From assembly GCF_041435355.1 (NCBI RefSeq), contig NZ_CP108442.1, positions 8,058,501-8,122,500 of the forward strand: a DNA stretch of 64,000 nt, given 5' to 3'. Positions within the stretch are counted from its first letter, which is position 1. Each line of letters begins with the position of its first letter. Under the pieces are notes generated by a model, which was not told where the DNA came from, searched no databases, and worked only from the letters and a program-made list of their open reading frames with translations. The stretch is from Streptomyces sp. NBC_01276 (GTDB lineage Bacteria > Actinomycetota > Actinomycetes > Streptomycetales > Streptomycetaceae). The position numbers were made by a program, and so were the translations under genes. This document shows positions 8,267 through 15,981 of this stretch, piece after piece.

Positions 8267-8595
8267 GTCGTCCTCCCGTGGCATCAGGGCAGACCGAGGC
8301 TCAGGGCTCCGAGGTTTGCGCCGGCGGTTGTAGTCGCGAGCCGTGTCGAAGGCCATCTCCAGGAGTTCTGCGGGGTCCCTCGGGGGACATCGCGCAAGGC
8401 GGTCCGCCCGCCGTCCATGCCTGCTCACCGTCCATGCTTGGTCACCGTCGGTTCCGACCGGATGGAAGCGGATGCAGAGTGCTGTGATCGTCCTCGTACG
8501 TACGGCGTCTGCCCCAGCCGGTGCGCCGCATGCCGGACGGACGGAAGCCGGGCGCCGCCCCGGCCGGCCGCCCGTGCGCTGGGCCCACACCCTGC
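8267..8595. other. Gap between gvpK and the crystallin-like gene
   Basis: A 329-base gap on the minus-strand side of the gvp operon. It should contain the gvp operon end and the promoter of the crystallin-like gene. I see no clear hairpin terminator, small gene or repeat in it. Confidence 0.35.
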
Positions 8596-9030
8596 TCAAG
8601 ACCCCGTCCGCCCGGACTCCGGCGGCGGCAGGAGGGGCCCCAGGGGACCGAGGTCGAGGTTGAGGTCGTCCAGCGTGTAGCCATGCTGCGCGCACAGATC
8701 GGTCATCCGGTCGTGGAGGGCCATGAGGGTGGCGCCGAGTTCCTCCTCCTGTTCATCGCTCAGGTCTCCGGCGTCGGCGCGGCGCAAGGCCTGGCGTTCG
8801 ATCAGCTGGCGGACGAGTTCGACGAGGGTGAGGACGAGTTTGAGGAGGTCCTCCCCGACACTGTCCGGATCTGCGTGGATACGCCGCGCGGGCGCGGAGG
8901 GTCCGGTGACCGGACCCGGCGGCGGGGCCTGCAGGAGGCGGAAGGCCTGGGCCATGGTGTCGCCGGCCGAGCGCGGGCCGGAGCCGGGCACCGGGGCGGA
9001 CGACGGACCGGGCCGGGGTGTGGCGCTCAT
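8596..9030 (-). CDS. gvpK: Gas vesicle protein GvpK
   Basis: A 144-residue GvpK, a minor gas-vesicle assembly protein. The family signature is clear: DPDSVGEDLLKLVLTLVELV, then RQLIERQALRR, and near the C terminus TLDDLNLDLGPLGPLL. The first 45 residues are a Pro/Gly/Ala-rich extension. It is the last gene of the minus-strand gvp operon; its ATG overlaps the gvpS stop by four bases, as expected for stoichiometric co-translation. Confidence 0.95.
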   Translation of the reverse strand: MSATPRPGPSSAPVPGSGPRSAGDTMAQAFRLLQAPPPGPVTGPSAPARRIHADPDSVGEDLLKLVLTLVELVRQLIERQALRRADAGDLSDEQEEELGATLMALHDRMTDLCAQHGYTLDDLNLDLGPLGPLLPPPESGRTGS

Positions 9031-9248
9031 GGGTGCTCACCTCCCGGGGGCGGGAGCGCGGCGCTGTCGCCGAGGCTGCTGACCGAGGTGATCAGGGCGC
9101 GCAGGGAGATGCGGACGAGGTCGATGTCGGCGATGGACAGGACGATGTCACCGGTGATGACTACGCCGCCGGCCAGCAGGCGGTCCAGGAGGTCGACGAG
9201 AGCCACCTGGCGGCCGGGTAGGGGTGTGTCCGCGGGAGTGAGGCTCAT
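9027..9248 (-). CDS. gvpS: Gas vesicle protein GvpS (GvpA/J superfamily)
   Basis: A 73-residue protein of the GvpA/GvpJ/GvpS superfamily. The core VALVDLLDRLLAGGVVITGDIVLSIADIDLVRISLRALI is the characteristic helix-strand-strand-helix of vesicle shell proteins. Its position between gvpL and gvpK matches gvpS of the Streptomyces gvp order. It overlaps both neighbours by four bases. It is probably a minor shell or tip component. Confidence 0.9.
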   Translation of the reverse strand: MSLTPADTPLPGRQVALVDLLDRLLAGGVVITGDIVLSIADIDLVRISLRALITSVSSLGDSAALPPPGGEHP

Positions 9249-10075
9249 GTCGCCGCCCCGAGGTCTCCGCCGTCGGGCGGTCCGGGCGGGGGAGTGGCGA
9301 AGGAGTAGGGCGCCCAGGGGCCGGTGACGTCGACGCGTATGCCGGGCAGGTGAGCGGCCTCCTGTTCGATCGCAGCGCGGAAGTCGTCGGCCCGGTCGTC
9401 GGGGACGAGGTAGGCGTCGTTCAGGACGTTCTCGCCGTCCCGGTCACCGGCGAGCGGCCCGCTCTGCACGGGATGGCGGACGCGGGCCGAGGCGTAGCGG
9501 GCGGCGGTGTCGGTGAGGTGCTGCGCCGCGCCGGCGGCCTGCCGGTACTGGTCGTCCCTGGCGTGCTGCTGGGCCCTGCGGCTGCGCAGGTAGGCCTTGC
9601 CCGGGCTGGTCATGTCGGCCGGGGGAGGGTCGGGTCCGGTCGTCGCGGGGGCGATGTAGGCCTTGACGCCGAATTCGGTGTGGCCGGCCAGGAGGGCGAG
9701 CCGCTCGGCGAAGAGGTCGTGCTGTTCGTGCAGGGCCGTCAGGGCGCGGGCGGTGTCCTCGTAGAGGGTGGCCAGGCGCAGGGGCAGGACGGTGGTGCGG
9801 GCGGCCAGGGCTTCGACGACCTCGTGGTGGGCGCGGGCGGTGGCTTCCAGCCAGCCGAGGTCTTCGAAGCGGGCTTTGAGGGCTTGCCCGTTCCAGTCTG
9901 CGGCGGGTACCCGGCTGACGGCGAAGACGGGGGAGCCCGGGCCGACGCCGGACGTGGGGAGGAGGGTGAGGGAGGTACCGGCGACGCCATGGAGGCGGCC
10001 GACGACCTCGTCGAGGCCGGGGGAGCGGGCCGCGACGGCGTAGACGTAGGTGAGGGCGGGCTCGGAGGTGTTCAC
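9245..10075 (-). CDS. gvpL: Gas vesicle protein GvpL (GvpF/L family)
   Basis: A 276-residue GvpF/L-family protein, an accessory factor thought to chaperone or nucleate vesicle assembly. Family blocks include TYVYAVAARS at the N terminus, TTVLPLRLATLYED in the middle and a VTGPWAPYSF motif close to the C terminus. It is placed as gvpL by its position after gvpJ and by length. It overlaps gvpJ and gvpS by four bases each. Confidence 0.9.
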   Translation of the reverse strand: MNTSEPALTYVYAVAARSPGLDEVVGRLHGVAGTSLTLLPTSGVGPGSPVFAVSRVPAADWNGQALKARFEDLGWLEATARAHHEVVEALAARTTVLPLRLATLYEDTARALTALHEQHDLFAERLALLAGHTEFGVKAYIAPATTGPDPPPADMTSPGKAYLRSRRAQQHARDDQYRQAAGAAQHLTDTAARYASARVRHPVQSGPLAGDRDGENVLNDAYLVPDDRADDFRAAIEQEAAHLPGIRVDVTGPWAPYSFATPPPGPPDGGDLGAAT

Positions 10076-10476
10076 CGGGTGGGCCTCCTTCGGGCGGCGG
10101 GCGGGGGCTCGCGGGCTGCGTCACTGCCTTCGCCGGAGGAGTGTTCGCGGCGCAGGGTTTCGATTTCCGCGCGCAGGCGCCGGTTCTCCTCGGCCAGGGC
10201 GCCGCCGGTGTGGCGGGAGGACAGGGCGGGGTCGTGCTCCCACCAGTCGATGCCCATCTCCTTGGCCTTGTCGACGGACGCGATGAGGATGCGCAGTTTG
10301 ATGGTCAACAGCTCGATGTCGAGGAGGTTGATGCGGATGTCGCCGGCGATGACGATGCCCTTGTCGAGGACGCGTTCCAGGATGTCGGCGAGGCTGGCGG
10401 ACGAGGACGCCGGGTAGCCCATCGGAGTCGCCCGAGAGGGCAGGGAGCCGAGCCGGTTGTCTAGGGGGTCACTCAC
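10072..10476 (-). CDS. gvpJ: Gas vesicle protein GvpJ
   Basis: A 134-residue GvpA-superfamily protein. The conserved domain (residues 28-70) reads SLADILERVLDKGIVIAGDI, then RINLLDIELLTIKLRILIASVDKA, and is followed by DWWEHDP, which is typical of GvpJ rather than GvpA. A charged tail (RLRAEIETLRREH) could form a short coiled coil. GvpJ is a minor component needed for vesicle shape or tip formation. It sits between gvpG and gvpL, which overlaps it. Confidence 0.92.
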   Translation of the reverse strand: MSDPLDNRLGSLPSRATPMGYPASSSASLADILERVLDKGIVIAGDIRINLLDIELLTIKLRILIASVDKAKEMGIDWWEHDPALSSRHTGGALAEENRRLRAEIETLRREHSSGEGSDAAREPPPAARRRPTR

Positions 10477-10510
10477 GGCCGTCCGTCCTTCCTGGTCGGG
10501 GCCGGCCTGC

Positions 10511-10759
10511 TCATGGCAGGTTCTGCCGGTACCTGGCTATCTCGTCGAGGCGGTCGAGGAGCGCGTCTTCGAGGGCGTCGAAGGTCTCCTGGTCGATCTC
10601 GCCGCTGACGAGGCGTTGCTCGATGTCGGCGAGGGCCGCGTAGACGGGGGCGGGGTCGTAGTACTGCTCGTCGGCACGGTCGGCGACGCGCTGTGCCACC
10701 CACAGGACGGCGCGTACCGGGGCGAGAGGTGCGGTCAGCAGCTGGGTGAACAGCCCCAT
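10511..10759 (-). CDS. gvpG: Gas vesicle protein GvpG
   Basis: An 82-residue GvpG. It starts MGLFTQLLTAPLAPVRAVLW, the usual amphipathic GvpG N terminus, and ends in a charged helix (DIEQRLVSGEIDQETFDALEDALLDRL). The start at 10759 follows GGAG. It is essential for vesicle formation in other systems, probably through contacts with GvpF/L. In many Streptomyces clusters gvpY and gvpZ follow gvpG; here gvpJ follows directly after a 34-base gap. Confidence 0.92.
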   Translation of the reverse strand: MGLFTQLLTAPLAPVRAVLWVAQRVADRADEQYYDPAPVYAALADIEQRLVSGEIDQETFDALEDALLDRLDEIARYRQNLP

Positions 10760-10832
10760 GGCTCCTCCAGGTACTGCTCGGGCCGGTCGCGCGGGGGCGG
10801 CGCGTGCGGGACGGCGGGGTTCGGATCGGCCG

Positions 10833-11543
10833 CTACACGAAGCTGTAGGGGGGCAGCGGCCCGGTGAACCGGAAGGTGACGTGGTCGACCTGCCGGGCGA
10901 GACCGCCCTCCGCGTTGATGAAGGCGCCCTTCTCGTCGTCGGGCACCAGCAGGGACACATTCAGGAGGTCGCCGTCGGCCGGTGCGCGGACGGCGTGCTG
11001 GCGGGCGTAGGGCAGCAGTGCCTGGACGAGTCCCGCGGCGAGGGATTCCTGGCGGTCGCGGACCTCGGCGGCGACGACTTCCCCGAGTTGCAGCGGCAGA
11101 CGGGGGTCGGTGTCGCCGGCCCGGATCCGTTCGTTGAGGAGGCGGGCGTGCTCGGACTCGCCGAGGATCTCACGCAGGAGCGCCTCCTCGTCCTGGCTCG
11201 CCTTGACGTGGTATTCGGCGCAGCCCTCAAGCCTTTCGAGCGAGTCGAGGTAGGCGGCCTCGCGCTCACGGAGGACCTCGCCGACGGCCTGGTCGTCCGC
11301 GGCGGTGTATCCGAACTGCAGGGGCAGGACGGTGCCGTCAGCCATGAGGCTCTCCTGGACGTCCTGGTGGGCGGTCAGGTCGCGGCGTTTGGCGCGGATT
11401 TCCTGTTCGACGTCGCTGACGACCGCGCACAGCCGGTCCGTTCGCACCAGCCGCAACGGGGACGGTTCGGCTCCCACTCCTGTGAGGTGGTCGAGGCGGG
11501 CGGGGTGGTCGGCGGCGATCACGGAGTACACGTAGATGGTCAT
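10833..11543 (-). CDS. gvpF: Gas vesicle protein GvpF
   Basis: A 236-residue GvpF/L-family protein directly downstream of gvpA (three bases between). It begins MTIYVYSVIAADHPA and carries the family blocks DGTVLPLQFGYTAADD, EYHVKASQDEEALLREIL and a C-terminal FTGPLPPYSFV. GvpF binds GvpA monomers and is needed at an early step of shell growth. Assignment as GvpF rather than GvpL rests on position and the shorter length. Confidence 0.92.
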   Translation of the reverse strand: MTIYVYSVIAADHPARLDHLTGVGAEPSPLRLVRTDRLCAVVSDVEQEIRAKRRDLTAHQDVQESLMADGTVLPLQFGYTAADDQAVGEVLREREAAYLDSLERLEGCAEYHVKASQDEEALLREILGESEHARLLNERIRAGDTDPRLPLQLGEVVAAEVRDRQESLAAGLVQALLPYARQHAVRAPADGDLLNVSLLVPDDEKGAFINAEGGLARQVDHVTFRFTGPLPPYSFV

Positions 11544-11546
11544 GGT

Positions 11547-12041
11547 CTACTCCCTCTCGCGGCGGGCGCGGCGGGCGGCGGGCCTGCGGCGGCGGGGCAC
11601 GGCCTCTTCTTCGGGTTCTTCCTCCGGTTCTTCCTCCGGCTCCTCCTCGGGTTCCTCTTCGGAGGCGTTCTTGCCGGTCAGGGATTCGGTGACGGCCTCC
11701 ACAGCGCCGCTGAGGGCGCCCTTGGACTTGCCCTTGGCGCCGGATTCGACGGTGTCGCCGACGATGTCGGTGAGCTGAGCAGGGGCCTTGCGGCCGGATT
11801 CGAGGTCGAGGCGGTTGCAGGCTTCGGCGAACCGCAGGTAGGTGTCGACGCTCGCGACCACGATCCGGGCGTCGATCTTGAGGATTTCGATGCCGACCAG
11901 GGAGACCCGGACGAACACGTCGATGACCAGACCGCGGTCGAGGATCAGCTCAAGGACGTCGTAGAGGCTGGTGCCGGTGGCACCTCCGCCCGAGGCTGTG
12001 GTTCTGCTGAGGTTGCTTGCGCCCTGCGGCACCATGGTCAT
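11547..12041 (-). CDS. gvpA: Major gas vesicle shell protein GvpA
   Basis: A 164-residue GvpA, the amphiphilic protein that forms the ribbed gas-vesicle wall. The core (about residues 24-75) has [20 protein letters not shown], then [30 protein letters not shown]. The tail is unusual: a long linker, four near-identical Glu-Glu-Glu-Pro repeats and a terminal Arg-rich block. GvpA of cyanobacteria and haloarchaea is about 70-80 residues, so the tail doubles the length. MTMV leaves a choice of starts at 12041 or 12035. gvpO precedes and gvpF follows. Confidence 0.95.
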   Translation of the reverse strand: MTMVPQGASNLSRTTASGGGATGTSLYDVLELILDRGLVIDVFVRVSLVGIEILKIDARIVVASVDTYLRFAEACNRLDLESGRKAPAQLTDIVGDTVESGAKGKSKGALSGAVEAVTESLTGKNASEEEPEEEPEEEPEEEPEEEAVPRRRRPAARRARRERE

Positions 12042-12078
12042 GGCGCTGTCCCTTCCCGGGCGGCCCGCCTGGCAACTC

Positions 12079-12459
12079 TCAGGCCGGCCGGTCGATCATG
12101 CCCCGGCTGTAGCGCCGGGTCCGTTCGTAGGAGACGAGTTCTCCTGTCTTGTCGATGGCCACCCTGTAGCTGGCCAGAATGCTGGTGGTGTCGGGAACGC
12201 GTTCGAGTTCGAGGACCTCGACCTGGGCTTCCCACCCGTCCTCGGTGGGCTTGAGGGAGGAAACCGACTCGGGCGGGCGGCCCAGGAGCTGAGCGAGCTG
12301 CTCAGCCGCGGCTCGCATGGCCGCCGCCGCTCCGCCCACGCCCCGAGAAGGAGACGACGAGGTGCGCGACGCGGCCTTACGGACGGGCCGCGCGGGCGGT
12401 TCCCGGTCGCTCTCGTCGTTGTCGGGGCGCCGACGGCGGCCCGGCTCTGCTGGTGCCAT
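12079..12459 (-). CDS. gvpO: Gas vesicle protein GvpO
   Basis: A 126-residue GvpO. The C-terminal domain ([20 protein letters not shown], then [26 protein letters not shown]) is the family signature. The N terminus is charged and disordered. The ATG at 12459 follows GAAGGGGAG; a longer in-frame start at 12507 lacks support. GvpO is needed for vesicle formation and has been linked to expression control in haloarchaea. It leads the operon, opposite gvpY. Confidence 0.9.
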   Translation of the reverse strand: MAPAEPGRRRRPDNDESDREPPARPVRKAASRTSSSPSRGVGGAAAAMRAAAEQLAQLLGRPPESVSSLKPTEDGWEAQVEVLELERVPDTTSILASYRVAIDKTGELVSYERTRRYSRGMIDRPA

Positions 12460-12701
12460 GGCCCCACTCCCCTTCACGGGCGGTCCGTAGGGCCTGCCCG
12501 CTCCCATGGGGGTGTACCCACAAACTCGTGCATGTCTTTTATTTCTACGGTATTCGAGGCATAACGGGCGCAGAGATGAGCAGGCGCTCCGGTGACCCGT
12601 GCGAGCGGTGTGTCCCGTCGCCCCGGCGTGCGTTCACAGCAGTCGTGGCGAACGACCACAGGCGGTGACGGCCGTGCGCACCACGGTGAAGGGAAAGGCT
12701 C
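12460..12701. promoter_or_regulatory. Divergent promoter region of the gvp locus
   Basis: This 242-base region separates gvpO (leftward) from gvpY (rightward). It contains an AT-rich island at about 12530-12560 (CTTTTATTTCTACGG), which stands out from the GC-rich surroundings and probably holds the core promoters. A GGGTAC element faces gvpO (complement of 12514-12519) but without a well-spaced SigB -35. Confidence 0.5.
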
Positions 12702-13757
12702 ATGGATGACACCACCAAGATCGCCTTGGCGGCCGCCGTCGCCGGCGGCTACATACTCGGGCGGGCCAAGAAGGGACGCCTGGCCTTCAGCCTCGCCACC
12801 TATGCCGCGGGGCGCCGCTTCGGCCTCGACCCCAAGGAACTCGCCACCCAGGGTCTGAAGAAGCTGAGCGAGATGCCGCAGTTCGCGGAGATCGGCGACC
12901 AGGTCAAAGGCGAGGCCCTTGACGCGGGCCGCAAGGCGTTGACCGCCACGGCCAACCGCCAGCTGGCCCGGCTCGCCGAGACCCTCCATGAACGCACCCT
13001 CGAACTCGGCCGCAGCGGAAAGGACGACGAGGGCTACGAGGGCGACGAGGACGAGGAGGCGCAGGAGCGCTACGACGACGAGGACTACCCGGCAGAAGAG
13101 GACGAGGAAGAGTACGAGGAAGAGGGCGAAGAACCGGCGGAAGAGGAGTTCGAAGACGAGGGGGAGGAAGCGGCGGAGGAAGAGGAGGAGGAACCAGCGG
13201 AGGAAGAATACGAGGAAGACGAAGAAGAGCCCGAACCTGAGCCTGAGCCCGAGCCCCGCCGACGCACCTCCCACCGCCGCTCGACGTCCGAGCGTACGCA
13301 CGCACCCTCCCGCAGCACACCAGTCCGCAAGCCCTCCGGCGGGCGGGCTCCCGCCAAGAAGACCGCACCGGGCAGGAAGGCCGCACCCGCCAAGAAGGCC
13401 GCGCCGGCCAGGAAGCGCGCCGAACCCGACAGGACCGCACCGGCGAAGAAGGCCGCGGCACGCAAGACCGCCGCCCGCCCCGAAACGCCCCGGGCACCGG
13501 CGAAGAAGACGGCGTCGCGGCCACGGTCAGGCGCGGCTCCTGCGGCAGCGCGCAAGAGCGCCACGAAGAAGACGGCGGCGAAGAAGGCGCCCCCGGCCAA
13601 GAAGACGGCCGCGAGGAAGACAGCTGCGAAGAAGACGGCCCCGGCGAAGAAGACCGCGGCGCCGAAGAAGACCTCCGCACGCCCGCCGGCCCGCAAGACC
13701 GCCGCGAAGAAGACCGCGGCGAAGTCCACCGGCCGCAAGCCCTCCGCGAGGAGGTGA
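12702..13757 (+). CDS. GvpY-like protein with histone-H1-like tail
   Basis: A 351-residue protein with three parts. Residues 1-105 are a conserved domain starting with a hydrophobic helix (KIALAAAVAGGYILGRAKKG) and the motif GLDPKELATQGLKKL. Residues 106-185 are almost purely acidic (Glu/Asp). Residues 186-351 are Lys/Ala/Pro-rich with many KKTAAKK-type repeats, like histone H1 or HupB tails. The domain resembles GvpY-type proteins of Streptomyces gas-vesicle clusters, sometimes misannotated as DNA primase. It diverges from gvpO and is followed four bases later by the gvpZ-like gene. Confidence 0.75.
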   Translation: MDDTTKIALAAAVAGGYILGRAKKGRLAFSLATYAAGRRFGLDPKELATQGLKKLSEMPQFAEIGDQVKGEALDAGRKALTATANRQLARLAETLHERTLELGRSGKDDEGYEGDEDEEAQERYDDEDYPAEEDEEEYEEEGEEPAEEEFEDEGEEAAEEEEEEPAEEEYEEDEEEPEPEPEPEPRRRTSHRRSTSERTHAPSRSTPVRKPSGGRAPAKKTAPGRKAAPAKKAAPARKRAEPDRTAPAKKAAARKTAARPETPRAPAKKTASRPRSGAAPAAARKSATKKTAAKKAPPAKKTAARKTAAKKTAPAKKTAAPKKTSARPPARKTAAKKTAAKSTGRKPSARR

Positions 13758-13761
13758 CACC

Positions 13762-14883
13762 ATGGCCACCACACAGCGCGGTGACACAACCTCCTCTTCA
13801 GGCCTGGACCGGCTGATGGAGGAACTCGGCGGCTACGTCTCGGCTCAGGCGGAACACCTCGCGGACAAGGCGGTCGACAAGGTCGGCGACGTGACCGACA
13901 CCCTCCTCGACGTCGCGGAAAGCGGCGGCACGCTCCCGGACATAGGCGCCCGCATCCTCAAGGGCGACTCCCCCGTGAAAGCGGCCCTCGGCGGTGTCAA
14001 GGACAAGCTCAAGGACGTCGGAAGCAACCTCCTGGGTGGGGGCAAGGGCAAGGGGCGCAAGAGCGGCTCCAAGTCGATGAACATCATCGAGAGCATCGAC
14101 GTCGGCGTCCCGCTGCGCACCGCCTACGACCACTGGACCCAGTACGAGGACTTCAGCAGCTTCACCAAGGGCGTCCGCAGCGTCTCCCAGGGCGACGACA
14201 CCAGCTCCGACTGGAAGGTGAAGGTGGGTCCTTCGACCCGGAGTTGGAAGGCCACCGTCCAAGAGCAGATCCCCGACGAGCGGATCGTGTGGACTTCCGA
14301 AGGCGCCAAGGGGACCACACGCGGCTGCGTGAGTTTCCACGAGCTGGCGCCCGCCCTGACGCGGATCGTCCTGGTAGTCGAGTACTACCCCGCCGGGCTC
14401 TTCGAGAAGACCGGCAACATCTGGCGGGCCCAGGGTCGGCGCATGCGGCTGGACCTGAAGAACTTCAGCCGTTACGTCACCCTTGGCAACGACGAGGCAG
14501 AGGGATGGCGCGGAGAGATCCAGGACGGCGAGGTCGTCGTCACGCACGAGGAGGCCCTCGAAGCGGAAGAGGCAGAGGAAGAGGACTCCGCGGCCGAGGA
14601 GCCGGGCGAGGAGATGGAGGAAGGAGCCGAGGAGGGAGGTCAGGATCAGGACGAAGAGGACTATCCCGAGGACGAGGACGAGGAGTATCCCGAGGGCGAG
14701 GAGGAGGACGAGGACGAGGCGTACGGCGAGGAGGAAGCGGCCTACGAGGACGCGGACCAGGAGCAGGATGAGGACGCGGAGGACGAGGAGGAAGCGGCCT
14801 ACGAGGACGCGGACCAGGAGCAGGATGAGGACGCGGAGGACGAGGAGGAAGAGGAGCCCCGCCGGACACGCCGCCGGCGGTGA
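13762..14883 (+). CDS. GvpZ-like SRPBCC-domain protein with acidic tail
   Basis: A 373-residue protein. Residues 1-100 are helical with a Gly/Lys-rich linker (GGGKGKGRKSGSKS). Residues about 112-265 are an SRPBCC (polyketide cyclase/START-like) domain: IDVGVPLRTAYDHWTQYEDF, then WTSEGAKG, then VEYYPAGLFEKTGNIWRAQG. This matches GvpZ-type cyclase/dehydrase proteins of Streptomyces gas-vesicle clusters. The last 100 residues are Glu/Asp-rich and include two perfect 19-residue repeats, ending in Arg-rich RRTRRRR. GGAGG precedes the ATG. Two hairpins follow. Confidence 0.8.
   Translation: MATTQRGDTTSSSGLDRLMEELGGYVSAQAEHLADKAVDKVGDVTDTLLDVAESGGTLPDIGARILKGDSPVKAALGGVKDKLKDVGSNLLGGGKGKGRKSGSKSMNIIESIDVGVPLRTAYDHWTQYEDFSSFTKGVRSVSQGDDTSSDWKVKVGPSTRSWKATVQEQIPDERIVWTSEGAKGTTRGCVSFHELAPALTRIVLVVEYYPAGLFEKTGNIWRAQGRRMRLDLKNFSRYVTLGNDEAEGWRGEIQDGEVVVTHEEALEAEEAEEEDSAAEEPGEEMEEGAEEGGQDQDEEDYPEDEDEEYPEGEEEDEDEAYGEEEAAYEDADQEQDEDAEDEEEAAYEDADQEQDEDAEDEEEEEPRRTRRRR
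14731..14844 (+). repeat. Two tandem 57-bp repeats inside gvpZ
   Basis: A 57-base unit starting GAGGAAGCGG at 14731 recurs at 14788 without a visible mismatch, encoding two copies of a 19-residue acidic unit (EEAAYEDADQEQDEDAEDE). The unit length is a multiple of three, so copy number can change without breaking the frame. Confidence 0.85.
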
Positions 14884-14891
14884 TGCGCAGA

Positions 14892-14929
14892 GGGCTGTGG
14901 CCGTCTCGGACGAGGCGCGGCCACAGCCC
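14892..14929 (+). terminator. Hairpin after gvpZ
   Basis: GGGCTGTGGCCG (14892-14903) pairs perfectly with CGGCCACAGCCC (14918-14929) across a 14-base loop. It starts nine bases after the gvpZ stop. No U-tract follows, as is common for actinobacterial terminators. Confidence 0.7.
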
Positions 14930-14970
14930 CCGCCACAGCCCCTGCATCTCCCCGGTGGGCCTGGGTGCGG

Positions 14971-15003
14971 GAAAGGCCGGCGGCAACACGCCGCCGGCCT
15001 TTC
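14971..15003. terminator. Convergent-gene terminator hairpin
   Basis: GAAAGGCCGGCGGC and GCCGCCGGCCTTTC form a perfect 14-bp stem with a 5-base loop (AACAC). It lies between gvpZ (rightward) and the CsbD-like gene (leftward). The A-rich and T-rich stem ends make it bidirectional. Confidence 0.85.
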
Positions 15004-15016
15004 CCGTCACGCCCGG

Positions 15017-15190
15017 TCAGTGCCTGAGCGTGTCCTTGGCCTTCTGGACGGTCTGCTTGGCATCTCCCGCGGCCTGCTCGGCCCGGCCCTTCATCTCAAG
15101 GCTCTCGTTGCCCACCGCTTTGCCGGTGACCTCCTTCGTCTTCCCCTTGAGCGTCTTGCCGACGTTCTTGGCCTTCTTCCCAGCGGCCAT
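15017..15190 (-). CDS. CsbD-like stress protein
   Basis: A 57-residue hydrophilic, Lys-rich protein of the CsbD family: KNVGKTLKGKTKEVTGKAVG, then KGRAEQAAGDAKQTVQKAKD. In Bacillus, CsbD is a SigB-regulated general-stress protein of unknown biochemical role. The ATG at 15190 has GGAGG at good spacing; an in-frame ATG at 15205 overlaps that site. A SigB-type promoter is found 31-54 bases upstream, which fits stress control. Confidence 0.9.
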   Translation of the reverse strand: MAAGKKAKNVGKTLKGKTKEVTGKAVGNESLEMKGRAEQAAGDAKQTVQKAKDTLRH

Positions 15191-15981
15191 TACCGCCACC
15201 TCCATACCGGAACCGGGAAAATACCCAATATCCTGACCAAATTCGTCTACCCACAAAAAAGGGCTTGAAAGATCTGGCGGCCATCGGAACACTCAGCGTC
15301 GTACGCCAAACGACAGCGGCTCTTGTCGTCCCGCCGGTGTACCGCTCCACATCTGCCGGCGGCCACATCAGGCAGCGCGTCTGCACACGCCCCCGATGCG
15401 TCCGGAACGCCTTGGGCGGCCGGAGCCCTCCCTTTCCGCAGAAACAGGGAAACAAGTATGCGGCCATTCGACGGCCGCACGATTGAGGAGGTCCGAACCC
15501 GAGGCGTCCTCCCCGAGAAGGACGCAGCGGCGCGGGTATCATCAACGGCTACTTGGGCCCTACCCGCGAAACGACACAACAGTCTTCGAGGATGCTACGG
15601 AGCCGGGCAGGCGCACGCAGCGACGGACGGGCCGTCTTCGGACTTCATCCCGTACCTCGTGCGCACACCGCCCACCCGGACGAGCGGCGGTTCGCCGAGA
15701 AGACCGCCCACCGCCAGCTGAAGGGTGTCTTCCGGCTTCTGCCGCGAAGCCCGGTGCGTCTGGGCCGAGTCGCCTCCTGCGTTGGTGTGTGCGTGAGTGC
15801 GGCGGCGTCCGGCGTCGCCGCCACTGGACGGCGGGGCCCGTCGTACGGGATTGAAGCACGGCGGGCCGGGCAGGCGCCGACGTAGCCGGCTTCCCCGGGG
15901 CGGCACAGACCGCCCCGGAGGAGAAGCGGACCGCATACCAGGGGATTCTCCCCGCACGTGCGACAGGAAGGAAGCGCGTTC
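15191..15981. other. Long gap between csbD and the LLM oxidoreductase
   Basis: About 790 bases. The first 55 hold the CsbD promoter. The last 20 hold the GGAAGGAAG ribosome site of the oxidoreductase. The remainder has several overlapping open frames on both strands, all Arg/Pro-rich with no recognised motif and poor ribosome sites; I call no gene there. Confidence 0.4.
15221..15244 (-). promoter_or_regulatory. SigB-type promoter of the CsbD-like gene
   Basis: On the minus strand the sequence reads GAAT, 14 bases, then GGGTAT. This matches the streptomycete SigB consensus as I recall it (GNNT, 14-16 bases, GGGTAC/T). The -10 (complement of 15221-15226) is about 30 bases before the start codon. 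Confidence 0.65.

Noticed and set aside
10746..12254. Long plus-strand frame across gvpF and gvpA.
   Set aside because: It is antisense to clear gvp genes and has Gly/Val/Leu bias expected from the complementary strand.
13085..13789. Minus-strand frame with long Ser runs opposite gvpY.
   Set aside because: The Ser runs are the complement of Glu codons in the acidic block, not a separate protein.
15323..15885. Small genes in the long gap after csbD.
   Set aside because: Several overlapping frames exist, but none has a ribosome site, a domain or consistent third-position G/C bias.
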